This document shows, piece after piece, positions 7,187-12,550 of a DNA stretch of 12,550 nt (the first letter of the stretch is position 1; each line of letters starts with the position of its first letter). Made by a program: the position numbers and the translations under genes. The DNA is from JAJDOJ01 sp034722015 (GTDB lineage Bacteria > Pseudomonadota > Gammaproteobacteria > JAJDOJ01). Below the pieces are notes generated by a model. The model saw only the letters and a program-made list of their open reading frames with translations, was not told the DNA's origin and did no database searches. The stretch spans positions 1 to 12,550 of the forward strand of contig JAYENI010000093.1 of NCBI GenBank assembly GCA_034722015.1. The letters run 5' to 3'.

Positions 7187-7906
7187 ATGAAACTCACCAA
7201 CATCCAGAGACTCAGCGGCCGGATCGAACTCCTTAGCGGGCTGCACATCGGCAGCGGCAACACGGAGATGCACATCGGGGGTACCGACAACCCGGTCATC
7301 AAGAACCCGATCACGCAATACCCCTATATCCCCGGTTCCAGCATCAAGGGCAAGATGCGCAGCCTGCTGGAATGGGAACTGGGGGTGGTCGGTTTGACCG
7401 ACGGTGCGCCGCTATCCTTCAAACACATGAAGGGGATCGGCCTGGAGGAACTGGACGTTGCCAAGACGATACTCAAACTCTTCGGCGGCGCGCCCACCCC
7501 GGATTGCGACGAGGCCCTGGTCAGGGAGATCGGTCCCAGTCGGCTTTCCTTCTGGGACTGCAACCCGGACCCGGCCTGGATCGGTGAAATGGATGGAAAG
7601 CATCTCCTGCTTACGGAAACCAAGATGGAGAACAGCATCGACCGCATCAAAGGGGTTGCGGAGAATCCGCGTAACACGGAACGGGTCCCAGCCGGCGCGC
7701 GTTTCGAGTTTCAACTGTCGATTCGGGTCCACGACGACGAAGACCTGGGGGATAACTTGTTCAAGGGCCTCAAGCTGCTCGAGATCGCCGGCCTGGGCGG
7801 TTCCGGGTCGCGCGGTTACGGCAAGCTTCGGTTTCGCGACCTGAAACTCGACGAGCAAGACGTGCAGGCGCGTCTGGATGACTACCGACTTTCGCAGGTC
7901 GCCTGA
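7187..7906 (+). CDS. csm3: Csm3, backbone RAMP and target-RNA nuclease of type III-A complex
   Basis: The 239-residue Cas7-type RAMP forms the repeated backbone that holds the crRNA and cuts target RNA at six-base steps. HIGSGN (20-25) and GGTDNPVIKNP (31-41) are hallmark Csm3 sequences. D34 corresponds to the catalytic Asp near position 33 in characterised Csm3 proteins. PYIPGSSIKGKMRSLLEWEL (46-65) is the Cas7 RNA-contact motif. The segment at 144-170 (ETKMENSIDRIKG and following) should be the thumb that displaces bases, and the glycine-rich RAMP loop is GLGGSGSRGYGKLRF (202-216). The start has AGGAGAGG eight to ten bases upstream. It lies 15 bases after csm2 and 12 before csm4. All expected catalytic parts are present. 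Confidence 0.97.
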   Translation: MKLTNIQRLSGRIELLSGLHIGSGNTEMHIGGTDNPVIKNPITQYPYIPGSSIKGKMRSLLEWELGVVGLTDGAPLSFKHMKGIGLEELDVAKTILKLFGGAPTPDCDEALVREIGPSRLSFWDCNPDPAWIGEMDGKHLLLTETKMENSIDRIKGVAENPRNTERVPAGARFEFQLSIRVHDDEDLGDNLFKGLKLLEIAGLGGSGSRGYGKLRFRDLKLDEQDVQARLDDYRLSQVA

Positions 7907-7918
7907 GCGGAGATCGGG

Positions 7919-8884
7919 ATGCAGCGTTTGATATTGCGATTGACACCCTTGTCGGCATTTGGAACGCCGTTGAAGGGCGACACGATATTCGGCCAGCTTT
8001 GCTGGGCTATTCGCAATCGCCTGGGAGAAGACGAGCTGACGCAGCTACTGGGGGGTTACACGGAGGGTCGCCCGTTCGCGGTCGTCTCGGATGCCTTTCC
8101 CGCCGCGCATGTCCCGATGCCAACCTTGCCCTCGAGATGGTTCCGGGAGGTGGAAGGAGAAGATCGCAAGGCGGTCAAAAAGCGATGCTGGCTTCCACTC
8201 GCGGCCATCGGGGCGCCGCTGTCCGAGTGGTTGCGTCGCGCCAGGACCCCGTTGCAGGTTTCGGATGTCGAAAAGGCCGGGAAATTTATCGAGAACCATC
8301 CACAGGCCCACAATACCATCCACCGCCTGACGGGGACGACGGGCCAGGGACAGTTTGCGCCGTATACCGTCGAGCAGGCCTGGTACCGGAGCGCGGGTGC
8401 GCTGGATTGCCACATCGTGCTCGACGAATCCCGGCTGGAGAAAGCATCGTTGCGACAGTGCATGGCGGACATCGGGGCCGTCGGTTTCGGACGCGATGCG
8501 AGTATCGGGCTGGGAAAGTTTTCTGTCGATGATCTGGAAGCGGGGGGACCTGTGGGGCAGCCGGAGGCGAATGCGAGCCTGACGCTGGCGCCATGTGCGC
8601 CCGGGGGGCAGGGATTCGATCCTCGCCGCAGTTTCTACCCGCTCTTCACCCGTTTTGGGCGCCACGGGGACATCGCCGTTCACCAGACCGGCAGGCCGTT
8701 CAAGAATCCGGTGCTGCTGGCAGGCACGGGCGCGGTATTCGCCGGTCGTCCGCCCGACGCGGGTTTCGTCGGGCAGGGTTTGGGAGGAAACGGCCGCTTG
8801 TCAAAGGCCATACCCGGGACCGTTCAACAGGGCTATGCCCCGATCGTCGCCATCCACCTCCCGGAGATGGAGCCGGAGGCATGA
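7919..8884 (+). CDS. csm4: Csm4, Cas5-type RAMP of type III-A complex
   Basis: The 321-residue product is Csm4, the Cas5-like subunit that caps the crRNA 5' tag and contacts Csm1. Diagnostic segments are the N-terminal RLILRLTPLSAFGTPLKGDT (3-22) leading into IFGQLCWAIRNR (23-34), the glycine-rich GFGRDASIGLGKF (189-201), and the C-terminal VQQGYAPIVAIHLPE (302-316). Length is normal. A GGAG lies nine to ten bases upstream of the ATG. The stop overlaps the csm5 start (ATGA), so the two are translationally coupled. Nothing in it looks damaged. Confidence 0.94.
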   Translation: MQRLILRLTPLSAFGTPLKGDTIFGQLCWAIRNRLGEDELTQLLGGYTEGRPFAVVSDAFPAAHVPMPTLPSRWFREVEGEDRKAVKKRCWLPLAAIGAPLSEWLRRARTPLQVSDVEKAGKFIENHPQAHNTIHRLTGTTGQGQFAPYTVEQAWYRSAGALDCHIVLDESRLEKASLRQCMADIGAVGFGRDASIGLGKFSVDDLEAGGPVGQPEANASLTLAPCAPGGQGFDPRRSFYPLFTRFGRHGDIAVHQTGRPFKNPVLLAGTGAVFAGRPPDAGFVGQGLGGNGRLSKAIPGTVQQGYAPIVAIHLPEMEPEA

Positions 8885-10503
8885 GTTTTCTGCAGTGCTA
8901 CACGCTGAGAGTCAGCACGCTGTCCCCGGTTAACATGGGTTGCGACGAGACCTATGAACCGACCAACTACGTCATCGACGGCGACGCCCTGTATGAATTC
9001 AATCCGCAGGAGGCGTTGGAGGCGCTGTCCGACCCTGAGCGAAAAAACCTGCTGCGCATCGTTGATGGCAGGCCAAATGAAGAACTAATCAAGAAGGTAC
9101 AGGCCTTTTTCTATCAGCAGCGCGAGAACCTGGTCGAGACCGCGGGGCATAGTTTCCCGGTGGGTCCCGGCGTGTCGAAACTGTATGAGGCTCGCATCGG
9201 CAAGACGGCGCAGCGGGAAGAACGGGGCCGGCAGGTCATCAACAAGCTGGAGATTGAACGCACCGCCTATAACCCGATGGACAGGTTGCCGATATTCCCG
9301 GGCAGCGGCATCAAGGGTGCGATTCGCACGGCCCTGCTGGATTCGGTCAACGAGGGCAGGCGCACCGAGCGAGGGGAAAGAAATCGGGACCTGCAACAGC
9401 GGCTTTTCGAGTACGACATGCGCGACCTGCACAAGGATCCCATGCGCCTCGTGCAGGTGGGCGATGCCCGCTGGACCGACGAAACCGGGTTGCCGGGTTC
9501 AGAAATTCGGTTCGCGGTGAACCGGAAACGGCACCCAGTGGAGAAGAACGGGAGGCTCGTGCAGTCGCAGGCCGAGCAAAAGGGGCTGTATCAGATCCTC
9601 GAATGCGTCCCGGCATTCTATCGCAGGGCGCTTTCGACGACGCTGACATTGCAGAAACCGAATGCGGCGGAGCCATCGCCTGGCAAGCTGCCGTCGAAAG
9701 AGCTTCGGTGGGATGTGTCCGACATTGCGGTCGCATGCAACCGTTTCTATAGGGATTTGTTTATAAAAGAGTCCAGTTTGCTGGAGAAACGGGGCTATGT
9801 CACCCCGGGATGGGCAGAGAGTGTTCGCAAGGCGCTCCCCGGCAAGGACGACGATCATGCATTTCTGTTGCGAATCGGGCGCCACAGCGGCGCCGAGGCC
9901 GTCACGTTGAATGGCGTGAGGAGTATAAGGATCATGCAGGGCCCCGGGAAACAGGCCAAGTGGGAGTCCGCTCCGAAGACGGTCTGGCTGGCCGCAAGTA
10001 GTCAGGGGTCGGAGGCTGGCATGCTTCCGTTTGGTTGGGTGCTCGTGGAGATCGATCCTCAACATGAGAGCCCGATTTCCGAGGCCGAAGAGGTAGTACA
10101 ACTCAGAGAATGGGCGGAATCCCAGCGAAGCAGGAAGGCTGGTTACGAAAAACAGCGCGCGGAAAGGGCGCGGGCCGCGGAGGAAGCTGCCAGACAGCGG
10201 CGCGAGGAAGAACAGCGCGAGAAGGAACGGCTGGAACAACTGGCCAGACTGCCGCCTGTCGAGCGTGAAATTGAGGAGTTCCTGGAAGGATTTGCCGGCG
10301 ACAATCCCGCGGCGGAACTGTACAACAGACTCAAGTCGGGTACGTGGGAGTCTGAAGAGGACCGGCGTATCGTGGCCCGCAGGATCAAGTCATTGTGGGA
10401 ATCGGAAAAGAAGTGGATCCCCGATTTCTCCGGCAGCAACAAAAAGAAGAAACAGCAGCAGAAACGCTGCCTCGAGGTGCGGGAATTTCTGGATGAGAGC
10501 TAG
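8881..10503 (+). CDS. csm5: Csm5 with long coiled-coil C-terminal extension
   Basis: I place the start at the ATG at 8881, which overlaps the csm4 stop (ATGA). The open frame extends further upstream, but only as a shadow inside csm4. The 540-residue protein begins MSFLQCYTLRVSTLSPVNMG, the usual Csm5 entry strand. It has the RAMP motif LPIFPGSGIKGAIRTALLDS (136-155) and GRHSGAEAVTLNG (333-345), and the typical final strand PFGWVLVEI (383-391), where many Csm5 proteins end. Here about 145 more residues follow: a charged coiled coil (about 402-456, rich in Glu, Arg, Lys, Ala), then a small Trp-containing, probably helical region with W489, W506 and W512, a KKKK stretch (521-524) and a basic tail. 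Csm5 caps the crRNA 3' end and takes part in maturation. The extension could recruit trimming nucleases or RNA, which is inference. Last gene of the operon. Confidence 0.94.
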   Translation: MSFLQCYTLRVSTLSPVNMGCDETYEPTNYVIDGDALYEFNPQEALEALSDPERKNLLRIVDGRPNEELIKKVQAFFYQQRENLVETAGHSFPVGPGVSKLYEARIGKTAQREERGRQVINKLEIERTAYNPMDRLPIFPGSGIKGAIRTALLDSVNEGRRTERGERNRDLQQRLFEYDMRDLHKDPMRLVQVGDARWTDETGLPGSEIRFAVNRKRHPVEKNGRLVQSQAEQKGLYQILECVPAFYRRALSTTLTLQKPNAAEPSPGKLPSKELRWDVSDIAVACNRFYRDLFIKESSLLEKRGYVTPGWAESVRKALPGKDDDHAFLLRIGRHSGAEAVTLNGVRSIRIMQGPGKQAKWESAPKTVWLAASSQGSEAGMLPFGWVLVEIDPQHESPISEAEEVVQLREWAESQRSRKAGYEKQRAERARAAEEAARQRREEEQREKERLEQLARLPPVEREIEEFLEGFAGDNPAAELYNRLKSGTWESEEDRRIVARRIKSLWESEKKWIPDFSGSNKKKKQQQKRCLEVREFLDES

Positions 10504-10508
10504 GGAAT

Positions 10509-10535
10509 CCCGGATTTCGCTGCACTGCATCCGGG
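10509..10535. repeat. REP-like palindromic repeat after csm5
   Basis: CCCGGAT at 10509-10515 pairs with ATCCGGG at 10529-10535 around a 13-base spacer. The run through CTACG after it resembles a widespread intergenic palindrome of beta- and gammaproteobacteria (pattern CCCGGAT...ATCCGGGCTACG). It starts five bases after the csm5 stop and may stabilise or end the operon transcript, although no T tract follows. Confidence 0.6.
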
Positions 10536-10563
10536 CTACGCGTGTGACACTGGTTCCTGATCT

Positions 10564-10809
10564 GTGACGCATACGCTGATAACGCTGCTCGGCCGCTCAC
10601 CGAAGGAGGAAGGGAAGGGGGGATATCGCAAGACTCGATACCAGCTTCCCGACGGGCGGGAGACTAAAGAGACCGGTGTGCTGGGTCTTAGGCGATTTCT
10701 GGAAAATGACATACCATCCTGCTTGTCTTTTCGTCCGTCTTCGGCGTTGCGGCAACGGTTGCATAGAACGACTATGCGCCCGTTACCGCGCCTTGAAGAC
10801 GAACGATAA
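10564..10809 (+). pseudogene. N-terminal fragment of a Csx1/Csx2-like (TM1812) CARF effector
   Basis: A GTG at 10564 opens a frame translating as MTHTLITLLGRSPKEEGKGG, followed by YRKTRYQLPDG (21-31) and ETGVLGL (36-42). This matches the start of CARF proteins of the Csx1/Csx2/TM1812 group: a first Rossmann strand ending in LLG or FLG, then GYRxxxYxFpDG, then a T-x-x-GL helix start. Such proteins are cyclic-oligoadenylate-sensing RNases or regulators of type III systems. Similarity stops after about residue 42 (position 10689), exactly where a long palindrome begins. The frame then runs through the palindrome to a stop at 10807-10809 with no family resemblance. The rest of the CARF domain and any HEPN effector domain are gone. 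Gene order (61 bases after csm5, same strand) fits a former sixth gene of the operon. Assignment rests on a short stretch. Confidence 0.65.
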
Positions 10810-10850
10810 TCCTGCGCAATCTGGTATGTCATTTTCCGGCAATCGCCTTA
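10688..10850. repeat. ~160-base imperfect palindrome (MITE-like or giant hairpin)
   Basis: The two arms of about 80 bases are centred on 10769 with the five-base loop AACGA (10767-10771). The best-paired blocks are GGAAAATGACATACCA (10701-10716) with its exact complement at 10822-10837, AGGCGATT (10690-10697) with 10841-10848, GTCTTC (10737-10742) with GAAGAC (10795-10800), and GCATAG (10761-10766) with CTATGC (10772-10777). Symmetry holds across the whole span with one or two single-base offsets. It separates two truncated genes, one on each side. It encodes no recognisable protein. It could be a small non-autonomous mobile element, a structured RNA, or the scar of a deletion. Confidence 0.85.
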
Positions 10851-11166
10851 GAGCGCGACCCTGCCGGTGGTGTAGATCCGGCTCTCGCTCATGAGGCGTC
10901 GTCTCTATCGTTGCTCTTCCCGGGAGGAGCGCTCTGGCGTCGCATCGCCTGTTCGAGTTGTCGATGCCGGGTTCGGCGGCCTTGAGATCATCGCTCAGGC
11001 GCTGGCTGGATTCCGCCAGGGTCTGAAGATTGCGGATCACGGCGTCCTGGACGAGCCGCGAGCCAAAAAAAACGGTGCGGTCACCGTGGGTGTATTCCTG
11101 GATGCGGGTGATGCCGTCCAGCATGTGCGCCATGAGATCCCCGTCCGATTCAGGGGAGGGTTTCAT
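10783..11166 (-). pseudogene. hepT: Truncated HepT-like (DUF86) toxin
   Basis: The ATG at 11166 overlaps the upstream mntA stop codon (ATGA). Residues 1-69 read as a HEPN/DUF86 protein: MAHMLDGITRIQEYTHGDRT (12-31), then LVQDAVIRNLQTLAESSQRL (38-57) and SDDLKAAEPGID (58-69). The family would continue with PW..iaG.RN..vHdY, which holds the catalytic R-x(4-6)-H motif of the HepT RNase. Here the frame instead turns into an unrelated Arg/Pro-rich sequence from about position 10959 downward, then runs into the palindrome and stops at 10783. The toxin therefore lacks its active site and should be inactive. The open frame as such is 127 codons long, so it could be mis-annotated as an intact protein. 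Confidence 0.78.
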
Positions 11167-11447
11167 AGCACCTTCGCCTCCCGCAGTACCCGATCCCGGA
11201 TTGGAGGAGCCAGGGCGCGTTCGGACACCACGTCCACACGCCTGCCGAGCAGATCTTGTGCGTCCGTGACCAGGCCGCCCAGGTCGAGCAGGCTGGTGCC
11301 TGGAAGCGGCCGGACCAGCAGGTCCACATCACTCGTCTCCCCGGCGTCTTCCCGCGCCATCGAGCCGAAGACGCGTACGTTGGTCACCCCGTACCGGGCG
11401 GCAAGCTCGAGGATTTCCCGGCGGTGAGATTCGATCAGCGGGTGCAT
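11163..11447 (-). CDS. mntA: MntA-like minimal nucleotidyltransferase antitoxin
   Basis: The 94-residue protein is a MNT-domain nucleotidyltransferase. It has VRVFGSMAREDAG (25-37), the GS active-site loop, followed by SDVDLLV (39-45) with the metal-binding pair D40 and D42, and a third acidic position, D72, in RRVDVVSE (69-76). In MntA/HepT systems this enzyme adds AMP units to a Tyr near the HepT active site and so blocks the RNase. I chose the ATG at 11447: GGGAG lies about eight bases upstream and the family starts near there. The frame is open as far as 11621, but the extra residues show no family match. The catalytic residues are intact although the partner toxin is broken, so it is an orphan antitoxin. 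Confidence 0.88.
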   Translation of the reverse strand: MHPLIESHRREILELAARYGVTNVRVFGSMAREDAGETSDVDLLVRPLPGTSLLDLGGLVTDAQDLLGRRVDVVSERALAPPIRDRVLREAKVL

Positions 11448-11497
11448 GTTCAATCTCCCGGGGCAGTACGGGTCCCAATGAGAATAGGAGACAGAAC

Positions 11498-11695
11498 CGA
11501 ATGGCACTGACTTAACGACTTTGTCACCAAAAAAACAGTAGCTTACCGCGCCATCAGACCAGTGATTAACACGGCGAAAACGGCCCGGAGTCGCGAAACA
11601 CGGAGGCAAATTCTGAGGCATTTTAACGAACTGCTACTCAGGCTACTCCCAACTGCTTGATTTTATGTCGATTCAGCTTAAGTCAGTGCCATTCG
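11498..11695. mobile_element. 198-base element with perfect 18-base terminal inverted repeats
   Basis: CGAATGGCACTGACTTAA at 11498-11515 recurs as its exact reverse complement at 11678-11695. The 162 bases between hold no convincing gene and are less GC-rich than the neighbours. Size and symmetry fit a MITE or an internally deleted insertion sequence. I see no clear target-site duplication. The flanking GAGACAGA(C/A)C occurs on both outer sides in the same direct orientation (11488-11497 and 11695-11704), which could be relevant but is imperfect. The element lies upstream of mntA and downstream of the second Uma2 gene. Confidence 0.6.
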
Positions 11696-11746
11696 AGACA
11701 GACCCCGAATTTTCTGCCCCATTTCCTCCCCAAGTTCTCCCGATCG

Positions 11747-12307
11747 TCAGGGCCAGAGATTTCCCAGGCAGAAGGAGATCGCCTCGAAGGGTGGCTGTTG
11801 CACGGTATCGTCGTCGGAGAGCGTTTCATGTAGCAACCACCGTCCCTGGTCATGCAACCGGTAAACCTCGAGGGTGCGAGCGTCGGGGTCCACCAGCCAG
11901 AGATGCGACACGTTCTCCCGGGCGTAGATCGGCATCTTGATCACGCGGTCGGTGCGCGCGGTCGAAGGGGACAGGATTTCGCAGACCCAGTCCGGTGCAA
12001 GTTCGAACCAGGCGGAATCCGGTAACCCGGGGAGTCGTTCGCGCCGCCAGCCCGCGATGTCCGGAACGACGATATCCTCACCGAAGTGGATTTCGGGTTC
12101 GTCGATGATCCACCAGCCTCCGGGACCTCCGGAACCGCCATCGAACGGTTCCCAGAGCTTTCCAGTGAGCGCGGTGGTTGCGCGGGCATGTCTTGGGGCG
12201 GGGCGTGGGTGCGTATAAAGATCGCCGTTCAGGATCTCGCCGACCTGGTTCTCGGGCAGGGAAAGGATATCTTTGTATCCCGGTTTGCGTTCGGCCGGTT
12301 CGGACAC
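11747..12307 (-). CDS. Uma2 family (DUF820) putative restriction endonuclease-like protein, second copy
   Basis: From a GTG at 12307 the product is 186 residues. GAGGAG lies seven to twelve bases upstream, which favours this start over an ATG at 12346 that adds 13 unsupported residues. Uma2 landmarks are E24 in GEILNGDLY, H40, VPD (81-83, D83), CEILSPST (109-116, E110), K124, and SHLWLVDPDARTLEVY (134-149). It differs greatly from the Uma2 gene at the left end of the window, so the two are not a recent duplication. The family's cellular role is unknown beyond a nuclease-like fold. It stands alone here. Confidence 0.9.
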   Translation of the reverse strand: MSEPAERKPGYKDILSLPENQVGEILNGDLYTHPRPAPRHARATTALTGKLWEPFDGGSGGPGGWWIIDEPEIHFGEDIVVPDIAGWRRERLPGLPDSAWFELAPDWVCEILSPSTARTDRVIKMPIYARENVSHLWLVDPDARTLEVYRLHDQGRWLLHETLSDDDTVQQPPFEAISFCLGNLWP

Positions 12308-12550
12308 CGTCTGCTCCTCGAAATGGACGGGTCCACATTCTACCACCGCAAGCTTGCCGGTCCCGCCTCGCCGCTGCGTTCGCGACGCACTTGTGAATCC
12401 CGAGGGAAATAGGGGGCATGTTGAAGATCAATGTTGAGGGGAGGATCGTCATTTTTTGTTTTAATACTTTTGAATTTTTAGGATTTATATCTATGATTGG
12501 TTTGTGATTTAATTTAGTAGAATACTCTCTAATAATATCACTATCATATC
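12308..12550. other. Upstream region turning AT-rich at the window edge
   Basis: I see no gene here. From about 12440 composition changes abruptly to AT-rich sequence (runs such as TTTTTTGTTTTAATAC), in contrast to the GC-rich remainder. This may be the edge of a foreign segment or a long AT-rich control region. The part nearest 12307 should carry the promoter of the second Uma2 gene. Confidence 0.5.

Noticed and set aside
8593..8880. A longer csm5 reading frame starting inside csm4
   Set aside because: The extra 96 codons lie wholly within csm4 in another frame and do not look like a RAMP. The ATG at 8881, overlapping the csm4 stop as ATGA, gives the normal Csm5 N-terminus.
9499..10239. A 246-codon minus-strand frame within csm5
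   Set aside because: It is antisense to conserved Csm5 sequence; its Phe/Leu-rich start is the complement of the Glu/Lys/Arg-rich coiled coil, not a membrane protein.
10509..10535. Intrinsic terminator for the csm operon
   Set aside because: The hairpin is real, but no T-rich tract follows, so I kept it only as a REP-like repeat.
11448..11621. Extended N-terminus for MntA
   Set aside because: The extra 58 residues cross the left end of the inverted-repeat element and have no MNT-domain similarity, while the ATG at 11447 has a proper ribosome-binding site.

Overview
The window is GC-rich (roughly 60 percent by eye) and reads as the accessory/defence island of a proteobacterium. The csm gene style, the Uma2, VapBC and MntA/HepT families and a REP-like repeat all suggest a gammaproteobacterium. 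No core gene fixes the species. The last ~110 bases turn sharply AT-rich.

Layout. Positions 1-140 are the right-hand end of a CRISPR array: two 37-base repeats, the outer one decayed, and two 33-base spacers. A Uma2-family nuclease-like gene (minus) follows, then ~400 bases with no recognisable gene. Next comes the decapitated C-terminus of a GNAT acetyltransferase, butted against the stop codon of an intact Card1/Can2-type CARF nuclease (minus). A VapBC-like pair (ribbon-helix-helix antitoxin and PIN toxin) comes next on the plus strand. Between it and the csm operon lies a frameshifted fragment of a second Card1-type gene. The core is a complete, tightly packed type III-A operon, csm1-csm2-csm3-csm4-csm5 (4004-10503, plus). 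It has intact HD and GGDD motifs in Csm1, the catalytic Asp in Csm3, and an unusually long Csm5 with a coiled-coil C-terminal extension.

Downstream of csm5 there is a REP-like hairpin. It is followed by the first ~42 codons of a second kind of CARF effector (Csx1/Csx2, TM1812-like), which run into a ~160-base palindrome. On the far side of the same palindrome a convergent MntA/HepT module is broken: MntA is intact, but HepT loses its C-terminal half. A 198-base element with perfect 18-base terminal inverted repeats, a second Uma2-family gene and an AT-rich tail close the window.

How it should work. This is inference from known type III-A biology. Target RNA bound by the Csm2-5/crRNA complex activates Csm1 to cut ssDNA (HD) and to make cyclic oligoadenylate (GGDD palm). 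Cyclic tetra-adenylate would switch on the Card1-type nuclease. No cas6, cas1, cas2 or ring nuclease lies in the window, so crRNA processing and adaptation must come from outside it. The most striking theme is turnover of accessory effectors and toxins around an intact core: one live Card1, one dead Card1-like copy, one dead Csx1-like gene, one dead GNAT and one dead HepT, with the Csx1-like and HepT breaks sharing one palindromic junction.
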